Assembly (NCBI GenBank): GCA_016213105.1
Contig: JACRBN010000019.1
Location: forward strand, 186,001 to 250,000
DNA length: 64,000 nt
Reading direction: 5' to 3'
Source: Chloroflexota bacterium
GTDB lineage: Bacteria > Chloroflexota > Anaerolineae > Anaerolineales > Villigracilaceae
A program made the position numbers and the translations under genes. Below, in pieces: positions 33,426 to 42,922 of the stretch. Position 1 is the stretch's first letter; each line of letters begins with the position of its first letter. Below the pieces are notes generated by a model. The model had not been told where the DNA came from. It did not search any database and was given only the letters and a program-made list of their open reading frames with translations.

Positions 33426-35111
33426 ATGAAGAAAACTGGTGCAGAAATTATGTGGGAGTGTCTGGTGCGCGAAGGCGTGGAGGTGGTCTTCGGGTACCCT
33501 GGCGGGGCGAACATGCCGATCTACGACGCCATGCTGAACTATCCGATCCATCACGTGCTGGTGCGGCATGAGCAGGGCGGGGCGCACATGGCCGACGGAT
33601 ATGCGCGCGCCTCGGGCAGGGTCGGCGTGGCGATGGGCACCTCAGGCCCTGGCGCGACCAACCTGGTGACGGGCATTGCCACCGCCATGATGGATTCTTC
33701 GCCCGTGGTGTTCATCACGGGACAGGTGGCCGCGCATCTGATCGGCGGCGACGCCTTCCAGGAGATCGACGTGACGGGCATCACCCTGCCCATCACCAAG
33801 CACAACTATCTGGTGACCCGCGCCGACGAGATCGCCGAAGTGGTGCGCGAGGCCTTTTACATCGCCCGCAGCGGACGCCCTGGCCCCGTGCTGATCGACA
33901 TCTGCAAGAACGCGCAGATCGAGCAGACCGAGTTCATCTATCCCGAGGAAGTGAAACTGCTGGGCTACCAGCCGCCTGCGCGCGCGCCGCAAGCCGACCT
34001 GGAAAAGGCTGTCCGTTTGATCGAGAAGGCCAAGCGCCCCGTCATTTTGTGCGGACACGGTGTGATCGTCTCGGGCGCGGAAGAGGCTCTGCTGCATTTC
34101 GCCACCAAGACGCAGACGCCCGTGGCCAGCACCCTGCTGGGACTGGGCGCCTTCCCCGCTTCGCATCCGCTGGCGCTGGGCATGATGGGCATGCACGGCG
34201 AGGCCCACACCAACCTGGCCATCCAGAACTCGGACTTGATCCTGGCCTTTGGCATGCGCTTCGACGACCGCGTGACGGGCAACCTGAAGACCTACGCGCC
34301 CAAAGCCAGGAAAATCCATGTCGAGATCGACCCGTCTGAGGTGCACAAGAACGTGCACGTCGACCTGCCGCTGGTCGGCGACCTGAAGAACGTGGTCAGC
34401 GATCTGGTGCCGATGGTGGACGAGTACGACCACGACGAGTGGCTGAATGAGATCAACGGCTGGAAATACGAAGCCGACGAGCGCTCGATCATGAACTGGC
34501 CCGAGGACGGCAAGCTGTACGTGGCACACCTGATTCATGACCTGTGGAAGGCCACGGGTGGCGGCGCGATCATCACCACCGACGTGGGCCAGCACCAGAT
34601 GTGGACGGCGCAATATTACGCGCTCGAAAAGCCGAACCGCTGGATCACCTCGGGCGGCTCGGGCACGATGGGCTTCGGCCTGCCCTCCGCCATCGGCGCG
34701 TGGTTCGCGAACAAGGATCAGGAGATCTGGGCCATCGCAGGCGACGGCGGCTTCCAGATGACCGCCGCCGAGTTGACCACCGCCGTGCAGGAAGGCGCCA
34801 ACGTCAAGGTCGCCATCATGAACAACAACTTCCTGGGCATGGTGCGCCAGTGGCAGGAATTCTTCTTCGAGAAGCGCTACTCGGCTGTGAACATGGTCTC
34901 GCCTGATTTTGTCAAGCTGGCCGACGCGCACGGAGTCCCCGCCCGCCGCGTGACGACGCGCGAGGAAGTGGACGAGGCCATCCAGTGGGCGCGCAGCATC
35001 GCAGGCCCTGTGGTGCTCGAGTTCCGCGTGGAGAAGGAAGACGCCGTGTACCCGATGGTTCCCGCAGGCGCGTCGCTCGACCAGATGCTGCGCAGGCCCG
35101 TGAAACAGTAA
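33426..35111 (+). CDS. ilvB: IlvB, acetolactate synthase large subunit
   Basis: IlvB is the catalytic TPP-dependent subunit that makes acetolactate or acetohydroxybutyrate. The 561-residue protein has FGYPGGANMPIYDA, VRHEQGGAHMADGYAR with the catalytic Glu, and the TPP-binding GDGGFQMTAAELTTA ending in NNNFLGMV. ATG 33426 has AAAGGAG upstream. The small subunit gene follows 11 bases later. Confidence 0.96.
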   Translation: MKKTGAEIMWECLVREGVEVVFGYPGGANMPIYDAMLNYPIHHVLVRHEQGGAHMADGYARASGRVGVAMGTSGPGATNLVTGIATAMMDSSPVVFITGQVAAHLIGGDAFQEIDVTGITLPITKHNYLVTRADEIAEVVREAFYIARSGRPGPVLIDICKNAQIEQTEFIYPEEVKLLGYQPPARAPQADLEKAVRLIEKAKRPVILCGHGVIVSGAEEALLHFATKTQTPVASTLLGLGAFPASHPLALGMMGMHGEAHTNLAIQNSDLILAFGMRFDDRVTGNLKTYAPKARKIHVEIDPSEVHKNVHVDLPLVGDLKNVVSDLVPMVDEYDHDEWLNEINGWKYEADERSIMNWPEDGKLYVAHLIHDLWKATGGGAIITTDVGQHQMWTAQYYALEKPNRWITSGGSGTMGFGLPSAIGAWFANKDQEIWAIAGDGGFQMTAAELTTAVQEGANVKVAIMNNNFLGMVRQWQEFFFEKRYSAVNMVSPDFVKLADAHGVPARRVTTREEVDEAIQWARSIAGPVVLEFRVEKEDAVYPMVPAGASLDQMLRRPVKQ

Positions 35112-35122
35112 AGGAGAGAAAA

Positions 35123-35683
35123 ATGCAATACACATTTATCGCATTGGTCGAAAACAAACCTGGTGTGTTAAACCGCGTGGCTTCGCTGTTCCGCCGCCGC
35201 AACTTCAACATCGAGTCGCTGGCGGTCGGGCGCACCGAAAAGCCCGAGGTCTCGCGCATGACCATGGTCGTGGATTGTCCCAACGGCGACGTTGACGCGC
35301 ACAAGATCGAGGCCAACCTGTACAAGCTGGTCAACGTGATCGACGTGCAGGATGTCTCGCGTCAGCCGTCCGTGACGCGCGACATGGCGCTGATCAAGGT
35401 CAAGGCCGCGCCCGAGAAACGCGCCGAGGTCAACAGCCTGGCGTCCATCTTCCGCGCCCGCATCGTGGATGTGGCGACTGATTCCGTTATCGTGGAAGTG
35501 ACGGGCACCGAGGAGAAGATCGAAGGCATGGTCGAGTTGCTGCGTCCGCTGGGCATCATGGAAATGGTGCGCACGGGCCAGATCGCCATGACGCGCGGCG
35601 CCAATGCGGGCATCCGCCGCATGCCTGGCATGGAGGACAACGGCTACGAGTACGATCTCGAAGCCGCGGAAATTTTGTCGTAA
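35123..35683 (+). CDS. ilvN: IlvN, acetolactate synthase regulatory subunit
   Basis: IlvN activates IlvB and mediates valine feedback inhibition. The 186-residue protein has an N-terminal ACT domain (ALVENKPGVLNRVASLFRRR) at about residues 6-75 and the C-terminal small-subunit domain from about 85. AAGGAG precedes ATG 35123. An open frame continues upstream inside ilvB but is out of phase with it and is not used. Confidence 0.95.
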   Translation: MQYTFIALVENKPGVLNRVASLFRRRNFNIESLAVGRTEKPEVSRMTMVVDCPNGDVDAHKIEANLYKLVNVIDVQDVSRQPSVTRDMALIKVKAAPEKRAEVNSLASIFRARIVDVATDSVIVEVTGTEEKIEGMVELLRPLGIMEMVRTGQIAMTRGANAGIRRMPGMEDNGYEYDLEAAEILS

Positions 35684-35694
35684 TTGGGTTATGC

Positions 35695-35823
35695 CGTTGG
35701 TTGAGTAGCCCCGCGTTCGTCGGGGCGTATCGAAACCAACGAGTCACTTGAAAACAGAAAGTAACTTGTACATTGGTGGTTTCGATACGGGCTGAGAAAA
35801 GCGCTCAGCCCTACTCAACCACC
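35695..35823. repeat. Paired palindromic repeats, GGTTGAGTAG type, upstream of ilvC
   Basis: Two palindromes lie head to tail: CGTTGG...CCAACG (35695-35741) and GGTGG...CCACC (35775-35823). Each has a GAGTAG or CTACTC segment and a variable GC-rich hairpin. A related pair follows ilvC. Confidence 0.75.
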
Positions 35824-35852
35824 AGAGTAAATCAAAAACAGGAGAACTTATC

Positions 35853-36905
35853 ATGGCAAGGATCAATTTCGGTGGTGTGGAAGAGGAAGTCGTTACGCGC
35901 GGGGAATTCCCGCTGGAGAAGGCGCGCGAGGTGTTGAAGGATGAAGTCGTGGCCGTGCTGGGCTATGGCGTGCAAGGCCCCGCGCAAGCGATGAACATGC
36001 GCGATAACGGCGTCAAGGTCATCGTTGGGCAGCGTGCTGGGACGAAGAACTGGGATCGCGCCGTCGCTGACGGCTGGGTGCCAGGCGAGACGCTTTTCTC
36101 GGTCGAGGAAGCCGCCGAGCGTGGCACCGTCATCCAGTACCTGCTCTCGGACGCTGGCCAGCGCTCGCAGTGGCCCAAGATCGTCGAGTGCCTGAACGAA
36201 GGCGACATGCTGTACTTCTCGCACGGCTTCTCGGTCACCTTCAAGGATGATACGGGCGTGGTTCCGCCTCCGCACGTGGATGTGGCCCTGGTCGCGCCGA
36301 AGGGTTCAGGCACCAGCGTCCGCCGCAACTTCCTGGCGGGCAGCGGCATCAATGCCAGCTACGCTGTCCATCAGGATTTCACGGGCAAGGCCAATGAACG
36401 CGCCATCGCGCTCGGCATCGCCATCGGCGCAGGCTACCTCTTCCCGACCACCTTCAAGAACGAGGTTTACAGCGACCTGACGGGTGAGCGCGGCATTTTG
36501 ATCGGCGCGCTGTCGGGTGTGATGGAAGCGCAATACAACGTGCTGCGCAAGAATGGACATTCCCCGTCCGAGGCCTTCAACGAGACAGTCGAAGAACTGA
36601 CCCAGTCGCTGATCCGCCTGGTGGGCGAGAACGGCATGGACTTCATGTACGCCAACTGCTCGACCACTGCCCAGCGCGGCGCACTCGACTGGCATCCGCG
36701 TTTCCGCGCTGCGGTGGAGCCTGTGTTCGAGGATTTGTACGCCTCCGTGAAGAGCGGCAACGAAGCCCGCATCACGCTCGAAGCCAACAGCCGCGACGAT
36801 TATCGCGAGCAGCTCGAAAAGGAACTTGGCGCTTTTCGTGATTCTGAAATGTGGCGCGCTGGCGCGGCGGTACGTTCCTTACGCCCTGAAAATTGGCAGA
36901 AATAA
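35853..36905 (+). CDS. ilvC: IlvC, ketol-acid reductoisomerase
   Basis: IlvC rearranges and reduces acetolactate. The 350-residue class-I enzyme has the Rossmann loop VLGYGVQGPAQAMNMRDNG at about residues 32-50 and the following cofactor-choice segment VGQRAGTKNW. Metal-binding acids occur in the ERGILIGALSGVMEAQ region. AGGAG precedes the ATG. The gene is flanked on both sides by paired palindromes. Confidence 0.95.
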   Translation: MARINFGGVEEEVVTRGEFPLEKAREVLKDEVVAVLGYGVQGPAQAMNMRDNGVKVIVGQRAGTKNWDRAVADGWVPGETLFSVEEAAERGTVIQYLLSDAGQRSQWPKIVECLNEGDMLYFSHGFSVTFKDDTGVVPPPHVDVALVAPKGSGTSVRRNFLAGSGINASYAVHQDFTGKANERAIALGIAIGAGYLFPTTFKNEVYSDLTGERGILIGALSGVMEAQYNVLRKNGHSPSEAFNETVEELTQSLIRLVGENGMDFMYANCSTTAQRGALDWHPRFRAAVEPVFEDLYASVKSGNEARITLEANSRDDYREQLEKELGAFRDSEMWRAGAAVRSLRPENWQK

Positions 36906-36912
36906 ATATATC

Positions 36913-37039
36913 GGTGGTCGAGTAGGGCGACGTTCGTTGTCGCCCATACCGAGACCACCAGTTTTCAAGAAACTTTTTGTTTACATGTAACCCGTTGGTC
37001 TCGATATGTCCCGACGAGCACGGGGCTACTCAGCCAACG
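36913..37039. repeat. Paired palindromic repeats, GGTGGTCGAGTAG type, downstream of ilvC
   Basis: GGTGGTCGAGTAG...GAGACCACC (36913-36959) and CGTTGGTCTCG...GCCAACG (36993-37039) resemble the pair upstream of ilvC, with the bounding pairs in swapped order. Confidence 0.75.
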
Positions 37040-37055
37040 TTGAAATGGAGTTTTC

Positions 37056-38696
37056 ATGTCAATGAGTAACTACGTCAAAATTTTCGATACAACTTTAAGA
37101 GACGGCGAGCAATCCCCTGGCGCGACGATGACTTCCGCGGAAAAGCTGGAAGTCGCCCGCTCCCTGGCGCGCATGGGCGTGGACATTATCGAGGCGGGCT
37201 TCCCCGCCGCCTCGCCCGATGACCTGGAAGCCGTCAGAAGAATCGCCTTCGAAGTGGGCAACCCGCCCAAGGGCGACCCCGAGGCGAAGGTTCCCGTCAT
37301 CGCGGGGCTGGCGCGCGCCAACAAACCCGACATCGACAAGGCCTGGGAAGCGGTCAAGGGTGCGCAGAATCCGCGCATCCACACCTTTCTGGCCACGTCT
37401 TCCATCCACATGAAACACAAGCTGAAGATGGATCCCGAGGAAGTGGTGCAGCGCGTCTCCGAGATGGTGGCATACGCGCGGACGCTGTGTGCCGACGTGG
37501 AGTTCAGCCCCGAGGATGCGGGCCGCTCCGACCCCGAGTTCCTGTACGTCGTGCTGGGCGAAGCCATCAAGTCGGGTGCGACCACGCTCAACATCCCCGA
37601 CACGGTCGGCTACACCACGCCCGATGAGTTCTACAAACTGATCGACGGCATCGTGAAGCACACGCCTGGAATGCACGATGGCATCACCGTCTCGGTGCAT
37701 TGTCACGATGATCTCGGCCTTGCCACCGCGAACACGCTGGCTGGAATCCAGGCGGGCGCGCGTCAGGCGGAAGTGACCATCAACGGCATCGGCGAACGCG
37801 CAGGCAACACCTCGCTCGAAGAAGTGGTGATGACGCTCAAGACCCGTCACCCGATCTTCGATCTCGAAACGGGAATTGAAACCCAGCAGCTCTCGCGGAT
37901 CAGCAAACTGGTCAGCAACTACACGGGTATCGTGGTGCAGCCGAACAAGGCCATCGTCGGCGCTAACGCGTTCGCGCACGAAGCGGGCATTCACCAGGAC
38001 GGCATGCTCAAGCACCAGACCACCTACGAGATCATGCGTCCCGAAGATGTCGGCGTGAATCAAACTACGCTGGTGATGGGCAAGCATTCGGGACGCGCAG
38101 CTTTGCGTTCGCGCCTCGCCATCATGGGACATGCCCTCGATGAAGCCGAACTCGACAAGGCCTTTGCGCGCTTCAAGGAATTGGCCGACCGCAAGAAGAT
38201 CATCACCGATGCCGATCTCGAGGCGGTTATCGCCGACGAGTTCTATCGTCCGCACGATGTCTATTATCTCGAAGGCTTGCAGGTTTCCTGCGGCACGCTT
38301 GGCATGCCCACCGCCACTGTCCGCCTGCGCGGCCCTGACCGCACGGTCTACAACTTCGCCTCGATGGGCACAGGCCCCGTGGACGCAACCTACACGGCCA
38401 TCGGCGCCATCATCAAAACGCCGTGCAAACTGCTTGAGTTCAACATCCATGCCATCACCGAAGGCATCGACGCGCTTGGCGAAGTGACCGTCCGCATCCA
38501 AGCGGAGAATGGCCTGCACACGATGGACGCGCAAAGTGAAATGACCTATGCCCGCGTCTACGGCGGCCACGGCGCCGATACCGACATCATCGTCGCTTCG
38601 GCCAAGGCCTATATCAACGCCCTCAACAAACTCATCATCGCCAGAACGGAAGGCACGCAGCCTGTCCACAATGATTTTGGCGTGATGCTGGGATAG
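37056..38696 (+). CDS. leuA: LeuA, 2-isopropylmalate synthase
   Basis: LeuA condenses acetyl-CoA with ketoisovalerate in the first committed step of leucine synthesis. The 546-residue protein has the HMGL-like signature [16 protein letters not shown] near the N-terminus, metal-site [19 protein letters not shown], and [14 protein letters not shown]. The C-terminal ~130 residues form the leucine-sensing regulatory domain. GGAG precedes the ATG. Strict DGEQSPG wording separates it from CimA downstream. Confidence 0.95.
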   Translation: MSMSNYVKIFDTTLRDGEQSPGATMTSAEKLEVARSLARMGVDIIEAGFPAASPDDLEAVRRIAFEVGNPPKGDPEAKVPVIAGLARANKPDIDKAWEAVKGAQNPRIHTFLATSSIHMKHKLKMDPEEVVQRVSEMVAYARTLCADVEFSPEDAGRSDPEFLYVVLGEAIKSGATTLNIPDTVGYTTPDEFYKLIDGIVKHTPGMHDGITVSVHCHDDLGLATANTLAGIQAGARQAEVTINGIGERAGNTSLEEVVMTLKTRHPIFDLETGIETQQLSRISKLVSNYTGIVVQPNKAIVGANAFAHEAGIHQDGMLKHQTTYEIMRPEDVGVNQTTLVMGKHSGRAALRSRLAIMGHALDEAELDKAFARFKELADRKKIITDADLEAVIADEFYRPHDVYYLEGLQVSCGTLGMPTATVRLRGPDRTVYNFASMGTGPVDATYTAIGAIIKTPCKLLEFNIHAITEGIDALGEVTVRIQAENGLHTMDAQSEMTYARVYGGHGADTDIIVASAKAYINALNKLIIARTEGTQPVHNDFGVMLG

Positions 38697-38704
38697 TACG
38701 CCAT

Positions 38705-38812
38705 CGTCATTGCGAGGGCGGTGCTTTTCCGCCCGAAGCAATCTCCTGAAATTATGGGATTGCTTCGTCGGGATTTCGACGCTATCGCGTCTCAACCCTC
38801 CTCGCAATGACA
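38705..38812. repeat. Palindromic repeat, CGTCATTGCGAGG family (copy 3)
   Basis: Outer CGTCATTGCGAGG/CCTCGCAATGACA and inner GAAGCAATCTC/GGATTGCTTC arms are present. A longer middle than copy 1 separates the right arms. It lies between leuA and the 50-residue ORF. Confidence 0.85.
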
Positions 38813-38835
38813 TAAATGAAACAGGAGAAACCACA

Positions 38836-38988
38836 ATGACCACTCAGAATGAAGAACGCGACGTTTTCGCCACCCATTGCTTTGACCCGTTCCCCGAGCC
38901 GCAGACCATCCCCTCTGGCTGGGATACTAGCGTATTTTCCGCCCCCGAGCCTGCTTCCGCCATGGAAGAGGATGACTCCGCTGAATAA
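38836..38988 (+). CDS. Small acidic protein of unknown function between leuA and leuC
   Basis: A 50-codon ORF has a good AGGAG at 38823-38827 before its ATG. It starts MTTQNEERDVFATHCFDPFP and ends in EEDDSAE. It is rich in acidic residues and proline, has one Cys and two Trp/Phe-containing segments, no membrane helix and no known motif. It keeps its own ribosome-binding site and is bounded by repeats on both sides. It could be a true small protein of the leu pathway, since isopropylmalate isomerase is next. I cannot assign a function. Confidence 0.55.
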   Translation: MTTQNEERDVFATHCFDPFPEPQTIPSGWDTSVFSAPEPASAMEEDDSAE

Positions 38989-38990
38989 GC

Positions 38991-39067
38991 ATGTCGTTAC
39001 GAGTCTTCGAGAAGCAACCTCCCAATAACATGAGATTGCTTCGTCGCTATCGCTCCTCGCAATGACG
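38991..39067. repeat. Palindromic repeat, CGTCATTGCGAG family (copy 4, diverged left arm)
   Basis: The right arm CTCGCAATGACG is intact. The left arm GTCGTTACGAG and inner GAAGCAACCTC have drifted. It lies just before leuC. Confidence 0.75.
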
Positions 39068-39079
39068 TAGAAAACGATT

Positions 39080-40480
39080 ATGCCAAAAACACTCTTCGAT
39101 AAAATCTGGGACTCGCACGTTGTCGCCGAACAACCCGATTCCCCAGCTGTCCTTTACATTGACCTGCACCTCGTGCATGAGGTCACCTCGCCGCAGGCCT
39201 TCACGGGCCTGCGCCAGCGTGGACTCAAAGTCCGCCGCCCCGACAAGACCCTCGCCACGATGGATCACTCCATCCCGACCACGCCTATCAATATCCCGAT
39301 CACGGACGCGATGGCCGCCGCCCAGATCAAGCAGATGGAGACCAACGCCGCCGAGTTCGGCATCACGCTGCACGGCATGACCAGTCCGCATCGCGGCATT
39401 GTCCACGTCATCGGCCCCGAGCTGGGACGCACCCAGCCAGGCATGACCATCGTCTGCGGTGACAGTCACACCGCCACGCACGGCGCGTTCGGCGCGCTGG
39501 CCTTCGGCATCGGCACCTCCGAGGTCGAGCATGTGCTTGCGACTCAATGCCTGCTGCAAAAAAAGCCCAAGACCTACGAAGTCCGCGTCAACGGGACTTT
39601 GTCCAGGGGCGTTTCCGCCAAGGACATCATCCTGGCGCTGATTGCTCGCATCGGCGTCGGCGGGGGGACGGGGCACGTCTTCGAGTTCACAGGCAAAGCC
39701 ATCCGCGGCTTGACAATGGAACAGCGTATGACCATCTGCAATATGTCCATCGAAGGCGGCGCGCGCGCGGGTATGATCGCCCCCGATGAAGTGACCTTCG
39801 AATATCTCAAAGGCCGCGAAGCCTCCCCCACAGGCGCGGACTGGGACAAGGCTGTCGCAGTTTGGAAGACCCTGCCCAGCGACGAAGGTGCCACCTACGA
39901 CAAATCCATCACACTCGATGCTTCCGAGCTTGAGCCGATGATCACCTACGGCACCAATCCTGGCATGGGCATGAAGATCACCGACCATGTCCCCAGCAGC
40001 GAGTCATTTACCGAACCTTCACAAAAAGCCGCCTTTGAAAAGGCATTGACCTACATGGGTCTCCAGCCTGGTCAATCCCTGCTCGGCCAAAAAGTGGATG
40101 TTGTCTTCATCGGCTCCTGCACCAACTCGCGCATCTCCGACCTGCGCCTGGCGGCGGCAATGTTGAAAGGACGCAAGGTGGCGGACGGCTTGCGTCTCAT
40201 GGTTGTGCCTGGCTCGCAGGATGTCAAGAAGCAGGCCGAACAGGAAGGCCTGGATAAAATTTTCAAGGAAGCAGGCGCAGAATGGCGCGAAGCAGGCTGC
40301 TCGATGTGTATTGCCATGAACGGCGATCAACTCCAATCTGGACAGTATGCTGTCTCGACCAGCAACCGCAACTTCGAAGGCCGTCAGGGCAAGGGCGGAC
40401 GCACCTTCCTGGCCAGCCCGATCACTGCCGCTGCAACCGCCATCGCTGGCAAGGTCGCTGACCCGAGGACGATGTTTTAA
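39080..40480 (+). CDS. leuC: LeuC, isopropylmalate isomerase large subunit
   Basis: With LeuD this aconitase-family enzyme converts 2- to 3-isopropylmalate. The 466-residue protein has [40 protein letters not shown] and [12 protein letters not shown], which supply the three cysteines of the 4Fe-4S cluster. Length matches the bacterial two-subunit type. leuD follows after a palindromic repeat. The start ATG has only a weak ribosome-binding site (AAAACGA). Confidence 0.95.
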   Translation: MPKTLFDKIWDSHVVAEQPDSPAVLYIDLHLVHEVTSPQAFTGLRQRGLKVRRPDKTLATMDHSIPTTPINIPITDAMAAAQIKQMETNAAEFGITLHGMTSPHRGIVHVIGPELGRTQPGMTIVCGDSHTATHGAFGALAFGIGTSEVEHVLATQCLLQKKPKTYEVRVNGTLSRGVSAKDIILALIARIGVGGGTGHVFEFTGKAIRGLTMEQRMTICNMSIEGGARAGMIAPDEVTFEYLKGREASPTGADWDKAVAVWKTLPSDEGATYDKSITLDASELEPMITYGTNPGMGMKITDHVPSSESFTEPSQKAAFEKALTYMGLQPGQSLLGQKVDVVFIGSCTNSRISDLRLAAAMLKGRKVADGLRLMVVPGSQDVKKQAEQEGLDKIFKEAGAEWREAGCSMCIAMNGDQLQSGQYAVSTSNRNFEGRQGKGGRTFLASPITAAATAIAGKVADPRTMF

Positions 40481-40481
40481 C

Positions 40482-40555
40482 ATGTCATTGCGAGGGCGAA
40501 GCCCGAAGCAATCTCCAGTGACACGGGGATTGCTTCTCGCAGACTCGCACTGACG
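40482..40555. repeat. Palindromic repeat, CGTCATTGCGAGG family (copy 5)
   Basis: ATGTCATTGCGAGG and the right arm ACTCGCACTGACG form the outer arms. GAAGCAATCTC and GGATTGCTTC form the inner arms. It lies between leuC and leuD. Confidence 0.8.
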
Positions 40556-40574
40556 TAGATTGATTGGAAATCCT

Positions 40575-41156
40575 ATGGCTCAATTCACAACACTTACATC
40601 CCGAGTACTTCCCCTGCCCGTCAACGACATCGACACGGATCAGATCATCCCTGCGCGCTTCCTCAAGGCCACCGACAAAAAAGGCATGGGCGATAATCTC
40701 TTTGCCGACTGGCGTTATAACGTCGACGGCTCCCCCAAAGCGGACTTTGTCCTCAACCAGCCCAACGCGCAGGGTGCGCAGATCCTGTTGGCGGGCGACA
40801 ACTTCGGCTGCGGTTCGAGCCGCGAACACGCTCCCTGGGCGCTGACAGGCTTCGGCTTCAAGGCCGTCATCTCCACCTCCTTCGCCGACATCTTCCGCAA
40901 CAACTCGCTCAAGAACGGACTCATTCCGATCATCGTGGATGATGCCACCCACAAGCTGTTATTCGATCTCGTCGACGAAGTACCCGCCGCCGAACTCACC
41001 GTTGACCTGGCCTCGCAAACGCTCTCCTTTCCGAACGGTTCGGTCACGTTCCCGATTGACCCGTTCAACAAGACCTGTTTGCTCAACGGTGTGGATGAGC
41101 TTGGGTACATCCTTGGGTTCGAGAAGCAAATCGCCGAGTACGAGGCAACTCACTAA
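40575..41156 (+). CDS. leuD: LeuD, isopropylmalate isomerase small subunit
   Basis: This is the small 'swivel' subunit of isopropylmalate isomerase. The 193-residue protein has [30 protein letters not shown] and [12 protein letters not shown], all standard for LeuD. ATG 40575 gives MAQFTTL. It is separated from leuC by a palindromic repeat only. Confidence 0.94.
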   Translation: MAQFTTLTSRVLPLPVNDIDTDQIIPARFLKATDKKGMGDNLFADWRYNVDGSPKADFVLNQPNAQGAQILLAGDNFGCGSSREHAPWALTGFGFKAVISTSFADIFRNNSLKNGLIPIIVDDATHKLLFDLVDEVPAAELTVDLASQTLSFPNGSVTFPIDPFNKTCLLNGVDELGYILGFEKQIAEYEATH

Positions 41157-41157
41157 C

Positions 41158-41280
41158 ATGTCATTGCGAGGGCAAAGCCCGACACTTGCACCGCACTGCG
41201 TTTGGTGCAGTGCAGGTGAGCAATCTCAAGTAACCACCAACCATGAGATTGCTTCGCCGCTCCGCGGCTCGCAATGACAT
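41158..41280. repeat. Palindromic repeat, CGTCATTGCGAGG family (copy 6) with a nested palindrome
   Basis: The outer and inner arms match the family. Between CCCGA and AGCAATCTC a ~36-base insertion (41181-41218) is itself palindromic, with GCACCGCACTGC and GTGCAGTGC arms. Confidence 0.8.
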
Positions 41281-41290
41281 AAGGATAAAT

Positions 41291-42844
41291 ATGAAAATCC
41301 AAATCTACGACACCACCCTCCGCGACGGGACGCAATCCGAAGGCTTCACGCTTTCGGCCAACGACAAGATCCGCGTGGCGCAGCGACTCGATGATTTCGG
41401 CGTGGCCTTCATCGAAGGCGGCTGGCCTGGCTCGAATCCCAAGGATGTCGAATTCTTCGAGCGCGCCCGCGACATGCAGTGGAAGAATGCGTTGATCGCC
41501 GCGTTCGGTTCCACCTGCCGCGTCAAAGGCGGCCCCGAGGACGACGCCAACATCAAGGCCCTGCTCAATTCCCACACACCCGTCTGCACCATCTTCGGTA
41601 AGACCTGGACTCTGCACGTCAGGGAGGTTTTGCAAACCACCAACGAAGACAACCTGCGCATCATTGAGCAGTCCGTCGCATATCTCAAGGCCAACGGCAA
41701 GCGCGTCATCTACGATGCCGAACATTTCTTCGACGGCTACAAAGCGGATTCCGCGTACGCGCTCGAAACGTTGCAGGCTGCGATTCGCGGTGGCGCGGAG
41801 ACGGTCGTGCTGTGCGACACCAACGGCGGGACACTGCCCTGGGAGGTGGAGCAGATCATCCGCAGCCTCAAGCCTGTTCTCGCGCACCCATTCGGAATCC
41901 ACGCCCATAACGATGGCGAGGCCGCCGTGATCAATTCGTTGACCGCAGTGCGCGAGGGCGCGATCCAGGTGCAGGGAACCATCAACGGGGTCGGCGAGCG
42001 CTGTGGAAACGTCAACCTAATCTCGGTCATGGCCAACCTCGAACTCAAGATGGGAGCCTCATGCCTGCCCGAGGGAAAGCTGGCTCATCTGTACGAGCTT
42101 TCGCATTTCGTGGCTGAGGTCGCCAACCTGACGCCCGATGAGCATTTGCCGTTCGTCGGCAAGTCCGCCTTTGCGCACAAGGGCGGCGTACACGTCGCGG
42201 CCATGCGTCGCAGCGCGCAATCCTACCAGCACGTGGATCCTGCTCTCATCGGGAACAAGATGCGCGTGGTCGTGTCCGATCTGTCGGGGCGTGGGAACAT
42301 GCTCAGCAAGGCGGAGGAGCACGGGGTCGAAGTCGAAGGCGAAGAGGTGGTATCCGTCCTCAACGAAGTCAAGGAACTCGAGGCGCGCGGCTTCTCCTTT
42401 GAGGCCGCCGAAGCTTCGGTGACAATGATGTTGAAGCGCCAGGAGTATGGCTACAAAGCGCCCTTCGAATTGGTGGACTTTTTCGTCAACGTCGAGCATC
42501 GCCAGGGACGCGGCATCTTCGCAGAAGCCATGGTCAAGGTACGCGTGCAGGGTGAACTACTGCACACTGCGGCGGAAGGCAACGGCCCCGTCAACGCGCT
42601 GGACAATGCTCTGCGAAAAGCCCTGATGGGATATTATCCGCAAATTGCCAATTTCCACCTGTCCGATTACAAAGTCCGCATTCTGGATTCAGACCACGGC
42701 ACCGAGGCCATCACGCGCGTGTTGATCGACACGCGCAACAGCACCAGCCGCTGGAGCACCGTCGGCGCCAGCGCCAATATCATCGAAGCCTCCTGGCGTG
42801 CCCTGGCGGATTCGGTGGAGTATGGATTGATGGTGGCGCACTAA
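41291..42844 (+). CDS. cimA: CimA, (R)-citramalate synthase
   Basis: CimA condenses acetyl-CoA with pyruvate to citramalate, opening the threonine-independent route to isoleucine. The 517-residue protein starts KIQIYDTTLRDGTQSEGFTL. Its YDAEHFFDGYK segment is diagnostic of CimA versus LeuA, and INGVGERCGNVNL and a C-terminal regulatory domain follow. AAGGA precedes the ATG. LeuC/LeuD and LeuB, adjacent on both sides, can process citramalate-derived intermediates to ketobutyrate. No ilvA is in the window, in keeping with this route. Confidence 0.92.
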   Translation: MKIQIYDTTLRDGTQSEGFTLSANDKIRVAQRLDDFGVAFIEGGWPGSNPKDVEFFERARDMQWKNALIAAFGSTCRVKGGPEDDANIKALLNSHTPVCTIFGKTWTLHVREVLQTTNEDNLRIIEQSVAYLKANGKRVIYDAEHFFDGYKADSAYALETLQAAIRGGAETVVLCDTNGGTLPWEVEQIIRSLKPVLAHPFGIHAHNDGEAAVINSLTAVREGAIQVQGTINGVGERCGNVNLISVMANLELKMGASCLPEGKLAHLYELSHFVAEVANLTPDEHLPFVGKSAFAHKGGVHVAAMRRSAQSYQHVDPALIGNKMRVVVSDLSGRGNMLSKAEEHGVEVEGEEVVSVLNEVKELEARGFSFEAAEASVTMMLKRQEYGYKAPFELVDFFVNVEHRQGRGIFAEAMVKVRVQGELLHTAAEGNGPVNALDNALRKALMGYYPQIANFHLSDYKVRILDSDHGTEAITRVLIDTRNSTSRWSTVGASANIIEASWRALADSVEYGLMVAH

Positions 42845-42853
42845 CAAATTCAC

Positions 42854-42906
42854 CGTCATTGCGAGGGCGGTGTTCTCCCGCCCGAAGCAATCTCCTCGCA
42901 ATGACG
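42854..42906. repeat. Palindromic repeat, CGTCATTGCGAGG family (copy 7, short)
   Basis: Outer arms CGTCATTGCGAGG and CCTCGCAATGACG are intact. The right inner arm is deleted, leaving 53 bases. It lies just before leuB. Confidence 0.85.
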
Positions 42907-42922
42907 GAAACGGAGACTCATT

